From VRUE01 sp963837735 (GTDB lineage: Bacteria > Actinomycetota > Thermoleophilia > Solirubrobacterales > 70-9): a DNA stretch of 64,000 bases. Location: NCBI GenBank assembly GCA_963837735.1, contig CAWIOM010000009.1, positions 62,001 through 126,000 on the forward strand, written 5' to 3'. The notes beneath the pieces are model-generated. The model was not told where the DNA came from. It saw only the letters and a list, made by a program, of their open reading frames with translations, and searched no databases. Of the stretch, positions 8,436-17,802 are shown piece by piece. Position 1 is the stretch's first letter; each line of letters begins with the position of its first letter. The translations under genes were made by a program, and so were the position numbers.

Positions 8436-9605
8436 ATGGGAATCGCCGAGCCATCGAAGCGCCTCGAGGCGATGCCTCCCTACATGTTCGCCGAACTCGA
8501 GCGGCGCGTCGCCGACAAGCGGGCCGCCGGGGTGGACGTGATCAGCCTCGGAATCGGCGACCCCGACGAGCCCACCTACCCGCACATCGTCAAGGCGATG
8601 CAGGAGGCGGTCGCCGACCCCGACAACCAGAGCTACCCGAACAACCGCGGCCGCGCCGAGTTCCGCGAGGCCTTCGCCGCTTTCTACGACGAGCGCTTCG
8701 CGGTCGAGATCGACCCCGACAGCGAGGTGATCCCGGCGATCGGCGCCAAGGAGTGCATCTACAACCTCTGCTTCGCCTTCCTCGACCCGGGCGGGATCGC
8801 GCTCGCCTCGGACCCCGGCTACCCGGTCTACACGGGCGGGCCGATCCTGGCGGGAGCGACGCCCGAGCTGCTGCCGCTGGTGCCGGAGCTGGGCTTCGCC
8901 CCCGACCTCAGCGCCGTCCCCGCGGAGGTCGCGGCCAGGGCGCGCCTGATGTTCCTCAACTACCCGAACAACCCGAGCGGCGCGGTGGTGCCCGAGGGCT
9001 TCTTCGAGTTGGCCGTCTCCTTCGCCCGCGAGCACGAAATCCTCGTCGTCCACGACAACGCCTACTCGGAGACGACCTACGATGGCTACGTCGCGCCGAG
9101 CTTCCTGGCGACCCCCGGCGCGAAGGAGGTCGGGGTCGAGGTCTTCTCGCTCTCCAAGGGCTACAACATGACCGGCTGGCGCTGTGCAGCGATCCTCGGC
9201 AACCCGGAAGCGATCGAGACCTACTGGCGCCTGAAGACGAACGTCGACTCGGGGCTCTTCGAGGCCGTGCAGATGGCCGGCGTTGCCGCCCTGCGGGGCC
9301 CGAGCGGGCCGCTGCAGCGGATGAACGAGACCTACGCCCGGCGTCGGGACCTCGTCGTCAGAGCGCTGCGCGAGATCGGCGTCGACGTCGCCGCCCCACG
9401 AGGAACCATCTACGTCTGGGCGCCGGTCCCGGAAGGCCATACCTCGACCTCGTTCTCCGAGCTGGTGCTGGAGGAGGCCGCGGTGATCGTCTCGCCGGGC
9501 TCGATGTACGGCCCGAGCGGCGAGGGCTTCTTCCGCATCTCGCTGACGACGCCCGACGATCGCATCGAAGAGGCCGTCGAGCGGATGCGCGAGCACCTGT
9601 CCTGA
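8436..9605 (+). CDS. dapL: LL-diaminopimelate aminotransferase-like enzyme
   Basis: 389-residue fold-type I PLP aminotransferase. N-terminal VISLGIGDPDEPTYPHIV, the FLNYPNNPSGAVVP segment, HDNAYSETTYDG and the PLP-lysine motif SLSKGYNMTGWRC (Lys near residue 238) are typical of DapL and related aspartate-family aminotransferases. DapL makes LL-diaminopimelate directly from tetrahydrodipicolinate, bypassing the succinylase route. Placement 12 bases after dapF supports this substrate over a general aspartate aminotransferase; that part is context inference. TAGATT lies nine bases before the ATG. Confidence 0.82.
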   Translation: MGIAEPSKRLEAMPPYMFAELERRVADKRAAGVDVISLGIGDPDEPTYPHIVKAMQEAVADPDNQSYPNNRGRAEFREAFAAFYDERFAVEIDPDSEVIPAIGAKECIYNLCFAFLDPGGIALASDPGYPVYTGGPILAGATPELLPLVPELGFAPDLSAVPAEVAARARLMFLNYPNNPSGAVVPEGFFELAVSFAREHEILVVHDNAYSETTYDGYVAPSFLATPGAKEVGVEVFSLSKGYNMTGWRCAAILGNPEAIETYWRLKTNVDSGLFEAVQMAGVAALRGPSGPLQRMNETYARRRDLVVRALREIGVDVAAPRGTIYVWAPVPEGHTSTSFSELVLEEAAVIVSPGSMYGPSGEGFFRISLTTPDDRIEEAVERMREHLS

Positions 9606-9655
9606 GAGGCCGCCGCGCCCGGGCGGGGCCCGGGCTCCTTCGTAGGATGGAGGGC

Positions 9656-10399
9656 ATGAGGATCGGGATACGCCTCGCGGCTCTCGCCGCCACGGCGCTG
9701 GCGCTGGCGCTGACCGCGAGCGCCGCGCAGGGGTGGACGTTGAAGTCGGCCAACGGCCCCGACCCCGCGGTCGGCCGCTGGCCGTCGTGGCCGTATCCGG
9801 TGGGGTGCCTGGGGGCGACCTTCGACCCCGTGGCGGCCTTCGGAGGATCCACCGAAGCCGAGCTCGGCCCCGGCGGAGCGGAAACGGCGCTCAGGAACTA
9901 CCTCGCGGAAGATGTCTACCCCCAGATCCCGCTCAGGTACTGGCGCACGGTCGTCGCGACGGCGTCTCGGGTCTCATTCGCCAGCGGCAGGCTCGAACAG
10001 GGCCTCTTCTGGCTCAGCTTCGAACTGCTCGGCGCGGAGTGGCGCCCCGCCGGGGGTCTCAAGGAATGCAGGCCGCGCACGATCCGCGACGGCAACGTCG
10101 CGATCGATTGGGGGCTGCCGGGGAACCAGACGCTGAGCAGGAAATCGCGCCGGATCAGGGTCAGGCTGCACGCGAGGAGCGGCTGCGACGGGGGCCGCAG
10201 CCTCGACGAGTCCGCCGAACCGCAGTTCCGCCAGGTGGGGAAGCGGCTGCTGCTGACGGTGTGGGTAGAGCCGCTGCCGCCCGGCAACCACACCTGCCAG
10301 GCGATCAGGGAGCCGCCGCTGGTCCTCAGGCTCCCCGGGCGGCTCGGCAAGCGCCAGCTCTGGGACAGCGGCACCTACCCGCCTCAACGGGAACGCTAA
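9656..10399 (+). CDS. Secreted protein of unknown function
   Basis: 247 residues. A clear Sec signal peptide (basic start MRIGIR, hydrophobic core to about residue 20, cleavage near SAAQG) is followed by a mature domain with five cysteines and many basic residues. I recognise no family. TAGGATGGAGGGC precedes the ATG at 9656; an in-frame ATG three codons earlier (9647) is possible but overlaps the TAGGAT box. The stop overlaps the end of the convergent MBL gene by four bases. Confidence 0.65.
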   Translation: MRIGIRLAALAATALALALTASAAQGWTLKSANGPDPAVGRWPSWPYPVGCLGATFDPVAAFGGSTEAELGPGGAETALRNYLAEDVYPQIPLRYWRTVVATASRVSFASGRLEQGLFWLSFELLGAEWRPAGGLKECRPRTIRDGNVAIDWGLPGNQTLSRKSRRIRVRLHARSGCDGGRSLDESAEPQFRQVGKRLLLTVWVEPLPPGNHTCQAIREPPLVLRLPGRLGKRQLWDSGTYPPQRER

Positions 10400-11239
10400 A
10401 GCGCCTCGCGCTCTGCGCGCTTGCGCCAGTAGCGGTCGAGGCCTCGCCACTGGTACTGCGGCGGCACAGCACTGGATCAGCTCGGCGGCAGCCTCCTCGC
10501 TCGAGGCGCGTTCGGCGACGAGCGCCCTGTGACGCGCCTCGTAGTCCTCCGCGCCGAGCTCGCGGGCCAACCGCGCCTCCTCGGCGAGGCGTTCGCGGAC
10601 GACGGCCAGATGCTCCCCGGGGGAGTCGATCGCGCCGAAGTGGGTGACGGCGAGCCGGCTCGGCTCCCAGGCTTCGACCGTCGCAATCGAGTCGAGCCAT
10701 GTCTCGACGTCGATGTCGGGGGGCGGCGTCGGCGGGACGACCAGGTTGGTCTCAGGGATGAGGACGGCGGCGACGTCGCCGACGAAGGCGGTGCCGCTCT
10801 CCTCGTGCAGGTAACAGACGTGGTGGGAGGCGTGCCCGGGCGTGTAGGCGACCCGCATGCCGAGCACGGTCTCGCCCCCGGCCAGCGGCCGGACGTTGGC
10901 CTCGGGCACGGGGACGATCTCACCCCAGAGCCGCTCCATGGCCTCGCCGTAGAGCCGCTCGGCGCTCGCCAGCAGGCGCGAGGGGTCGACCAGGTGGGGG
11001 GCGCCGCGCTCGTGGACGTAGACCTCGGTGTCGGGCCAGCGGCGGACGATCGCCCCGGTCGCGGCGGCATGGTCGAGGTGGATGTGGGTGAGGACGATCG
11101 CCCGCGGCGGCTCGCCGTCGAGCGCCGCGAGCAGGGTCGACAGCGAGGACTCCGGGCCGGGATCGAGGAGGGCGCCGCCGACCTCCCAGCAGCCGATCAC
11201 GTGCGGGCGCCCCAGGTGCTCGACGTCGATGACCCTCAT
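10396..11239 (-). CDS. MBL-fold metallo-hydrolase (frameshift near 10471)
   Basis: Metallo-beta-lactamase-fold hydrolase with THIHLDHAAATG (HxHxDH zinc motif, near residue 52), a downstream YTPGHASHHV histidine and FVGDVAAV aspartate, so a two-metal site is complete. As written the frame runs on through the opposite-strand secreted gene to 9974. Removing one base near 10471 gives a C-terminus with WRGLDRYWRKRAEREAL and a stop at 10396-10398, the ending typical of this subfamily in related bacteria as I recall it. Repaired length is about 280 residues. Substrate unknown; glyoxalase-II-like or lactonase-like activity is possible. Confidence 0.82.
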
Positions 11240-11257
11240 CGGCGGCGCCGGCTCCGG

Positions 11258-12260
11258 TCAGGCGGCGGCGGGGGAGGGGAAGCGGTCGTCCTCCTCGAGG
11301 GTCTGGCGGATGCCCTCCTCGATCTCTCGCGGGGCGAAGCCGAGATCGGCGACCGCCTTCTCGTTGGTCGCCCAGAAGGTGACGTTGTCGGCCGAGGAGA
11401 TCAGCTCGCGCAGGTTCGGCGGCTGGCCCATCATCCTGCCGACCAGCGGCCCGATCGGCGTCATCGCCTTCATCAGCGCGGTCGGGACGGCGTGCTTGGG
11501 CGCCTTCCTGCCGCTGATTGCGGCGAGAACACCGATCGCATCGCGCATCGTCGTCGGCGGGCCGGCGAGCACGTAGGTTTCGCCCGGTCCGCCCCTGTCG
11601 AGGGCGAGGACGATGCCGGCGGCGGTGTCCTCGACGTGGGCGAGGCAGAGGCCGAGCTCCGGAAACGGGATCAGGGGCATTTTCCCCGCCAGGAACTGTT
11701 CGATCAGGTCGCCGAGCTGGGAGGTGTCGCCGGGGCCGTAGACGCCGCCGGGCTGGACGATCGTGCAGGGCAGCCCCTCCGCGATCATCCGCTTGGCGGT
11801 CCGGTGGGCTTCGACCTTGGTCTGCTCGTAGTAGGAGGTGAAGTTCTCGCCCGGGTGCTCGTAGGACTCGTCGACGATCTCGTGGTGGGTGTTGCCGAAG
11901 GCACCGCAGGTGGAGACGTAGACGATCTTCGGAATTCCGGCCTCCCGGGCGGCGCCGAGGACGTTCTCGGTGCCGACGACGTTGGCCTCGTACATCGCCG
12001 GCCGCTGGGAGGCGGGGATGCCGACCTCGTACATCGCGGCGGCGTGGATGGCGCCGTCCCGTCCCTCCATGCCCTCGCGGATCGCGTCTCTGTCGCCGAG
12101 GTCGCCGCTGATCAGCCGGCAGCCGATCTCGCTCAGCCCTGCCGCTTTCTCCGGGCTGCGGACGAGGCAGACGACATCGTCGCCGCGGTCCCGCAGCTGG
12201 CGCGCCACCGTGCCGCCGATGAAGCCGGTCGCTCCTGTCAGGAAGACCTCGATCGGACAA
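11258..12260 (-). CDS. NAD-dependent epimerase/dehydratase family protein (frameshift near 12248)
   Basis: Extended short-chain dehydrogenase. From the ATG at 12208 the protein lacks the Rossmann glycine motif; that motif (VFLTGATGFIGGTVARQL) is present just upstream in the same frame, and joining it to the TTG at 12260 (MSDR) needs the removal of one base near 12248. The catalytic YYEQTK (YxxxK) and VSTCGAFGN segments are present near residues 140 and 116. Repaired length is about 333 residues. Substrate unknown. Divergent from hflX with 49 bases between starts; TATAGG lies immediately before the TTG. Confidence 0.8.
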
Positions 12261-12309
12261 CCCTATAGCGATCGGCGGGGCGGCCAGCGGGCCGCCTACA
12301 CTGCTTCCG

Positions 12310-13639
12310 GTGGACCGATCGAGGAACGGGCGGACGGCCGAGACCCGCTACGCCGGCAACGGTGCCGGAGTCTCGAACCCGAGGGCGCGCCAGCGGGCGC
12401 TGGCGATCGGGATCGTCGACGGCTCCGAGCCCGACGGCGAGGAGCTGGCCGAGCTCAAGGAGCTGCTGCGCACGGCCGGGGTGGCGACGGCGGGCGAGGC
12501 GACTCAACAGCGCCCTCGGCCCGATCCCGACCGCTACTTCGGCCGCGGCCGCCTCGAGGAGCTGAAGGGGCAGATCGCCTCATGCGACGCCAACCTCGTC
12601 GCCTGCGACGACGAGCTTGCGCCGCGCCAGGAGCGCAACCTGGAGGCAGCGCTGGGCGTGCCGGTCATCGACCGCACGGCGGTGATCCTGGACATCTTCG
12701 CCGACCACGCCCACTCCGCCGAGGGCAAGCTCCAGGTCGAGCTGGCGCAGCTCGAATACAACATGGCCCGCATGCGGGGCCTCTGGACGCACCTCGAGCG
12801 CCTCGGCGCGGGCCGGATGGACGGCGGCATCGGGACCAGGGGCCCGGGCGAGAGTCAGATCGAGACCGACCGCCGCCTCGCCCGCGACCGGATCTCGGCC
12901 CTCCGTCGCCGCCTCGGGCGGCTGGAGCGCAACCGTGGCGTGATGCGGGCCCGGCGCTCCCGCTCCTCGCTGCCGCGGGTCGCCCTGGCCGGCTACACGA
13001 ACGCCGGCAAGTCGACCCTGCTGAACGCGCTGACGGGGGCCGAGGCGGGGGTCGGCGACCGCCTCTTCCAGACCCTCGACCCGACCACCCGCAGCCTCGA
13101 GCTCTCCGGGCGCGACTACCTGCTCACCGACACGGTCGGCTTCATCGAGAAGCTGCCCCATCAGCTCGTCGAGGCCTTCAAGGCGACGCTCGAGGAGACC
13201 GTCCTCGCCGAGCTGATCCTGCACGTCGTCGACGCCTCCGAGCCGCGCGAGCGACGCCTGCTCGACATGCACGCGGTCGACGAGGTCCTGGAGGAGATCG
13301 GCGCCGGGGAGTAAGCCGCGGCTGCTGGTCCTCAACAAGGCCGACCTGCTCGACGAGGAGGAGCGTCACGAGGCCTCGCTCGCCCATCCCGAGGCGGTGC
13401 TGATCTCGGCCGCGCGCGGCGAGGGCCTCGACGAGCTGCGGGCCCGGGTCGAGGCGGCCTTCGAGGAGACGCTTGCCGAGGTCGAGCTGCTGGTTCCCTA
13501 CCCGCAGGGCGCCCGCCTGCACGAGCTCCACGAGGTCGCCGGCGACCTCGTGCGGACCGATCGCGAGGACGGCGTCCTCGTCCAGGCCAAGGTGCCTGTT
13601 GCGGAGATGCACCGGTTCGAGGATCTCGTTGCCAGCTGA
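12310..13639 (+). CDS. hflX: GTPase HflX (frameshift near 13312)
   Basis: Ribosome-associated GTPase that splits stalled or hibernating ribosomes. The N-terminal domain contains DRYFGRGRLEEL and the IxxGTRGPGESQIETDRR-type region; the G domain has GYTNAGKST (G1, near residue 232), TLDPTTR, DTVGFIEKLPHQLVEAF (G3/switch II). As written it stops at TAA 13312-13314, losing the G4 motif. Skipping one base there gives KPRLLVLNKADLLDEEE (G4 NKAD), G5 SAARGEGLDEL and a normal C-terminal domain ending at 13639. Repaired length about 443 residues. GTG start with TACACT seven bases upstream. Confidence 0.9.
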
Positions 13640-13701
13640 GGCCCCGGTCGGACCCGCTCGCTTGCTCGCTCAATCCGGCACCGTCAGGGCTCGGCGATCC
13701 C

Positions 13702-14133
13702 GTGGATCTGCCGGTTACCAAGCTGAACGACGGGGCGACGCTGCCGAGCCGAGCGCATGAGGGGGATGCGGGGCTGGATCTCTACGCCTGCGAGGACGCC
13801 CACATCGGCCCCGGCGAGCGCTGGAGCGTCGGCACCGGGATCGCGGTCGAGGTCCCGGCCGGGCACGCGGGCCTCGTCCTGCCTCGCTCCGGGCTCGCCC
13901 GCGAGCACGGCATCTCGCTCGTCAACAGCCCGGGGCTGATCGACGCCGGCTACCGCGGCGAGATCTCGGTGCTGCTGATCAACACCGACCCGGCGGAGAC
14001 GTTCAGGGTCGCGCCCGGCGACCGGATCGCCCAGCTCGTGATCGCGCCGATCGCCCTCGCCGAGCCGGTCGAGGCCCACTCCCTCGCCGACTCTGAGCGC
14101 GGCGAGGGCGGCTTCGGCTCCAGCGGCCGTTAG
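13702..14133 (+). CDS. dut: Deoxyuridine 5'-triphosphate nucleotidohydrolase
   Basis: 143-residue trimeric dUTPase; hydrolyses dUTP to dUMP, limiting uracil in DNA. Motif 1 EGDAGLDLYA, motif 2 PRSGLA, motif 3 GLIDAGYRGEISV, motif 4 RIAQLVI and the Gly-rich C-terminal motif 5 (RGEGGFGSSGR) are all present, so the active site is complete. GTG start at 13702. The end overlaps, on the opposite strand, the read-through tail of the RTX-type gene. Confidence 0.95.
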   Translation: MDLPVTKLNDGATLPSRAHEGDAGLDLYACEDAHIGPGERWSVGTGIAVEVPAGHAGLVLPRSGLAREHGISLVNSPGLIDAGYRGEISVLLINTDPAETFRVAPGDRIAQLVIAPIALAEPVEAHSLADSERGEGGFGSSGR

Positions 14134-16171
14134 CGCGGCGGACGACGAATCTGAACCGCACCGGCGAGCGATCGCGGTTGCCGGCCCGGTCGATCGCGTA
14201 GGCCAGAAGAACGTGGCGGCCGGCGCGGACGCGGAAGGCGCGACGCCTTCCGCAGCGCCTGAAGTGGCCGCGGTCGAGCTTGCAGCGGAAGCGCGCCCCG
14301 CCCTCGTTCGAGCCGAAGACGAAGACGACCCGGCGCCACCGGGATCGGGTGAAGACGGTGCGGCCGGGCCTGTGCAGGATCCGGGTCCGGGGCCTGACGC
14401 GGTCGCCGGCCGGCCTCGCCAGGGCGGCGGGCTCGGCGGCCGGCACGGGGGCGGGAGGGGTCCCCGGCGGCCGGAAGCTGTTCTTGGCCCGTTCTTCGAC
14501 GTCCTCGCATTCGACCGGCGCGGGGTCCCTGTAGGTGTCGGTCGGGATGTCGATCAGCGCGGTGTCGAAGCCGGAGCCGCAATCGATGGCGAGGTCGGAG
14601 TCGCCGGAGTTGGCGAGGATCGAGTCGTTGCCGGCCGCGGCGTGGAAGGTGTCGGCACCGGGCCGGCCGAGAAGCTGGTTGTCGCCCGAGTCGCCGAGGA
14701 GGACGTCGTCGCCTCCGGTGCCCTCGACGTCCTCGACCGCCTGCAGGTGGGTCGGGACGCCGCCGCCGCACGCCGGGGCCCCGCCGGGGCCGACCAGCCC
14801 CGCGGCCCCCGCGCCCAGGTCGATCGAGATCGCTTCGTCGAAGTTCGCCCAGTTGGCGTTGTCGCGATCGGGGCCGCCGTCGAGCGTGTCGCCTTCGCAG
14901 ACCGCGTCGGAGATGAAGAGGTCCTCGCCGGAGCCGGCGTGGAGCTCGTCGGTCCCGCCGTTGTTGGGAACGGCGTCGTCGCCGCCGGCGGCGCTGACGG
15001 TGTCGTCTCCAGGGCCGTCGACGAGCGCGTCTTCGGTCTCGCCGCCGATCAGGCTGTCGCTTCCCTCTCCGCCGAGCAGGACCACGCTCGTCGTTTCAGG
15101 GAAGCCGGTCGCGGAGAGGGTGTCGTCGCCCTCGAGCCCGGCGAGGAGGACCGAGTCGGGCTGTTCGCTGAGCACGAAGGTTCCCGCCGGTCCGCCGTTC
15201 GCCGTGAAGGAGACCGTCGGGGGCTGGTCTGAGTACGTTGCCTGGATCGTGTCGGCGCCGTCGCTGCCCGTGAGGTAGAGCGCCGGCGGGGCGGCGCCCG
15301 CCGTCGTCATCAGGCCCGCGTCGATCGTCGTCGGATCGCGCGGTTCCACCTCCGTGTCGGGGCCGCTGAACTCGCAGGAAACCGTCGTCGCGGCGTCGCA
15401 ATAGTCTCCCTCGGCGCCGCCGAAGGCCTCGTCTTCGCCGCCGCCGCCGAGGATCACGTCGGCGCCGCCGCCGCCGTAAAAGGTCTCGCTGCCTTCGGTG
15501 CCGACGATGTAGTCGGGGAAGGCGGTGCCGATCACGACCTCGAAGCTCGTGCCCCCGACTTCTTCGTCGACGCCGCCGCCGGCCGGCGCCAGCCCGTTGT
15601 CGCCCTTGCCGGTCTCCAGGTTGATGTAGGCGCCGCGGCCTTCGACCGTCGGCGGGAATTTGTCGTAGACGGAGAAGTCCGGGTAATTCCCTTCTTTGTT
15701 GAAGAAGCCGGGTGTCGCTCCCGTCGCGTAGCTCAGCGTGTCGGTTCCGGCGGAGCCCGTGTCGTCGATCGCGTCGATCGTCGCGTCGCCGCGTGCGATG
15801 TCGCTTCCCTGCTCGCCGTCGAGGTTGTCGGCGCCGAATCCGCCGGAGAGCAGGTCGTTCCCGTTGCCGCCCCGCAGGCGGTCGTCGCCGATCCCCCCAT
15901 AGAGGCGGTCGTTGCCGCCGCCACCGTAGAGCGTGTCGTTGCCGCGCTGGCCGTAGAGAGTGTCGTCGCCGCCTTCTCCGAAGACGACGGTGACCCCGCG
16001 CGGGGCGCGGATCGTGTCGGCGCATGGGGTGCCGATGTAGGTGTCGCCGACGATCTGGGGCCCTTCGGCGCAGCTGGGCGCGGCGCTCGCGGCGGAGCTG
16101 AATGCCGCCGCCGTCGCCAGGGCGAGTAGCGACGCGATCGCCGCCGGCCATGTTCTGCTCAGTTCCGTCAT
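14003..16171 (-). CDS. RTX-type calcium-binding repeat surface protein
   Basis: Secreted protein of about 680-720 residues. Signal peptide MTELSRTW...SAASA, then a block of haemolysin-type nonapeptide repeats (GGxGxDxLxG, about residues 64-125), with further scattered repeats later (GGGGADVILGG, GDDTLSA, GGEGSDSLIGG, GSGEDLF, GDSGDNQLLG). Such repeats bind calcium outside the cell. The C-terminal part (FGSNEGGARFRCKLDRGHF...AYAIDRAGNRDRSPVRF) is the CxLD...F..C domain also found in three other surface proteins of this window. The frame overlaps dut antisense by 131 bases; a one-base shift near 14140 would end it at TAA 14130-14132, just past dut, which I think is the true end. Confidence 0.8.
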   Translation of the reverse strand: MTELSRTWPAAIASLLALATAAAFSSAASAAPSCAEGPQIVGDTYIGTPCADTIRAPRGVTVVFGEGGDDTLYGQRGNDTLYGGGGNDRLYGGIGDDRLRGGNGNDLLSGGFGADNLDGEQGSDIARGDATIDAIDDTGSAGTDTLSYATGATPGFFNKEGNYPDFSVYDKFPPTVEGRGAYINLETGKGDNGLAPAGGGVDEEVGGTSFEVVIGTAFPDYIVGTEGSETFYGGGGADVILGGGGEDEAFGGAEGDYCDAATTVSCEFSGPDTEVEPRDPTTIDAGLMTTAGAAPPALYLTGSDGADTIQATYSDQPPTVSFTANGGPAGTFVLSEQPDSVLLAGLEGDDTLSATGFPETTSVVLLGGEGSDSLIGGETEDALVDGPGDDTVSAAGGDDAVPNNGGTDELHAGSGEDLFISDAVCEGDTLDGGPDRDNANWANFDEAISIDLGAGAAGLVGPGGAPACGGGVPTHLQAVEDVEGTGGDDVLLGDSGDNQLLGRPGADTFHAAAGNDSILANSGDSDLAIDCGSGFDTALIDIPTDTYRDPAPVECEDVEERAKNSFRPPGTPPAPVPAAEPAALARPAGDRVRPRTRILHRPGRTVFTRSRWRRVVFVFGSNEGGARFRCKLDRGHFRRCGRRRAFRVRAGRHVLLAYAIDRAGNRDRSPVRFRFVVRRANGRWSRSRPRRAQSRRGSGPRPARRGRSARSRAGRSGRRARP

Positions 16172-16239
16172 TCGGGCTTCCCGCCCGACAACACCCCGAA
16201 CCGGCCAAGGAAGCGGGTCGGGCGGCAGGGGCCGCGCCG

Positions 16240-16968
16240 CTAGACGGCGCCACGGGCGGACTCGTGGGCCGCTCGCTCCAGTCGATCGTCGAGCGGCTGG
16301 AGCTCGGGCCGCTCCCCGTAGCGCCTCTCCAGCGCCAAGCCGATCAGGTGGTCGGCGAGCCAGGAGTTCTTCGGCAGCAGCGGGCCGTGCAGGTAGGTGC
16401 CGATCAGATTGTCGCGGCGCACGCCCTCGAGGCCGTCCTCGCCGTTGTTGCCGAAGCCGCTGAGGACCCTCCCGAACGGCTTCGCGCCCGGGCCGAGGTG
16501 GGTGCGGCCGCCGTGGTTCTCGAAGCCGGCGATCGTGCGCGGGGCGCCGCCGAGCTCGGCCTCGATCGCGACGTTGCCGATCAGCCGCGGGCCCGCTGCG
16601 CGGACCGTCTCGAGGTCGGCGATGCCGAGGCCGGGCAGCTTCTCCTCGCCGATCTGGTAGCTGTGGCCGAGCAGCTGGTAGCCGCCGCATACGGCGAGCA
16701 CGACGGCGCCGTCGTCGGCCGCGGCGGCGAGGGCCCCGCGCTTGCCCTCGACCATGTCGGCGGCGACGGCGCGCTGGTCTCGGTCCTGGCCGCCGCCGAT
16801 GTAGAAGAGGTCGTGGGCGCCTGGGTCGACGCTCTCGCCGGGGCCGGCGCCGGCATAGGAGAAGCCGATCCCGCGCCACTCGCATCGTCGCTGCAGGAAG
16901 ACGATGTTGCCGCGATCGGCGTAGATGTTCATCTGCTCGGGGTAGAGGGCGAGGACGCGCAGCTCCAT
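16240..16968 (-). CDS. gatD: Lipid II isoglutaminyl synthase, glutaminase subunit GatD
   Basis: 242-residue class I glutamine amidotransferase of the CobB/CobQ type. Nucleophile in VLAVCGGYQLLGHSY (Cys near residue 94), catalytic His in GTYLHGPLLPKNSWLAD near residue 190. GatD releases ammonia for MurT, which amidates the D-Glu of lipid II to D-isoglutamine. murT lies in the same minus-strand cluster with one methyltransferase gene between; the start ATG overlaps that gene's stop (ATGA). Start ATG 16968. Confidence 0.92.
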   Translation of the reverse strand: MELRVLALYPEQMNIYADRGNIVFLQRRCEWRGIGFSYAGAGPGESVDPGAHDLFYIGGGQDRDQRAVAADMVEGKRGALAAAADDGAVVLAVCGGYQLLGHSYQIGEEKLPGLGIADLETVRAAGPRLIGNVAIEAELGGAPRTIAGFENHGGRTHLGPGAKPFGRVLSGFGNNGEDGLEGVRRDNLIGTYLHGPLLPKNSWLADHLIGLALERRYGERPELQPLDDRLERAAHESARGAV

Positions 16969-17687
16969 CAGGCGGCCTCCATCAGGACGACCGCCGAGCC
17001 GACGTGGGAATCGGTGGGCAGGATCTCGCGGCGGGCGACCGGCTCCAGGCCCGCCTCCCGGGCCTCGGCCTCGACGGTCTCGGCGGCGAGCAGGCGGAGC
17101 GGGATCTCGTCGAGCTCGTCGCTGAGCTCGCCGTCGGGGGAGACCGTCTGGCGCAGGCGGCGGACGACGATCGTGCCGGCGTCGAGGCCGGCGTCGAGCG
17201 GCAGGCTCGAGTAGACCCAGCCGTCGAGCTCGCGGGCGTCGGGTAGGGGAGGGGCGGCCTCCTCGACCAGCTCCGGCGGCATCCCGTCGACGATCGCAAC
17301 CGCGACGCGGCCGCCAGGGCGCAGGTGCCGGAGGGCGCAGCGCAGGCAGGAGAGGCGCTCGCCGCCGCCGGCGAGGACCTGGACGAACTGCATCGGCGCG
17401 AGGACGAGCGCGAAGCGCTCGCCGAGGTCGAAGTCGCGGCCGTCGCCGACCGTCGCCGAGGCTGTGAGGCCGGCGGCCGCCGACCGCGCGTTGAAGGCCT
17501 CGACGAGCTCCGGCGCGAGGTCGAGGCCGCGGACGTCGTGCCCGCGGCCGGCGAGGTCGAGGGCGACGCGGCCGGTTCCGCAGCCGAGGTCGAGGACGGG
17601 CCCGTCCGCCTCGCTCGCCAGCAGGCGCCAGAGGTCGAGGTCGCCCTCATAGGCGCCGCACTCCAGGTCGTGCCAGATGACGGACAT
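16968..17687 (-). CDS. Class I SAM-dependent methyltransferase
   Basis: About 239 residues. The SAM-binding motif I is VLDLGCGTGRVALDLAG near residue 34, followed by the acidic motif VRGLDLAPE and a motif resembling LVLAPMQFVQVL. Substrate unknown. It lies between murT and gatD and overlaps the gatD start by four bases, so it is probably co-expressed with lipid II amidation genes. I chose ATG 17687 (MSVIWHDLE); an ATG at 17726 would add 13 hydrophilic residues encoded by the hairpin region described separately. Confidence 0.8.
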   Translation of the reverse strand: MSVIWHDLECGAYEGDLDLWRLLASEADGPVLDLGCGTGRVALDLAGRGHDVRGLDLAPELVEAFNARSAAAGLTASATVGDGRDFDLGERFALVLAPMQFVQVLAGGGERLSCLRCALRHLRPGGRVAVAIVDGMPPELVEEAAPPLPDARELDGWVYSSLPLDAGLDAGTIVVRRLRQTVSPDGELSDELDEIPLRLLAAETVEAEAREAGLEPVARREILPTDSHVGSAVVLMEAA

Positions 17688-17708
17688 ACGCGACTGTCTG
17701 CTCTGCTC

Positions 17709-17757
17709 TCGCGAACTCGCGCTCATGATGACCGGAAGCCTCGCGAGTTCGCTTCCG
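17709..17757 (-). other. Two mutually exclusive hairpins between murT and the methyltransferase
   Basis: GCGAACTCGCG (17711-17721) pairs perfectly with CGCGAGTTCGC (17742-17752), an 11-bp stem. GGAAGC (17734-17739) can instead pair with GCTTCC (17751-17756), using part of the same sequence. This arrangement resembles an attenuator or a weak terminator inside the operon. Seen directly; function inferred. Confidence 0.45.
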
Positions 17758-17802
17758 CGTCCGCGACAGTCGGTGTTCCTTGGGCGGATCTCACTTCTGG
17801 TG

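Noticed and set aside
13300..13320. Possible programmed +1 frameshift in hflX at GAG-TAA-G
   Set aside because: HflX is not known to use recoding, no slippery sequence is visible, and many other genes nearby show similar single-base shifts, so an assembly error is simpler.
15770..16010. Short repeats resembling a CRISPR array or tandem repeat
   Set aside because: They are in frame with GGxGxDxLxG protein repeats; unit length is 27 bases with protein-level variation and no spacers.
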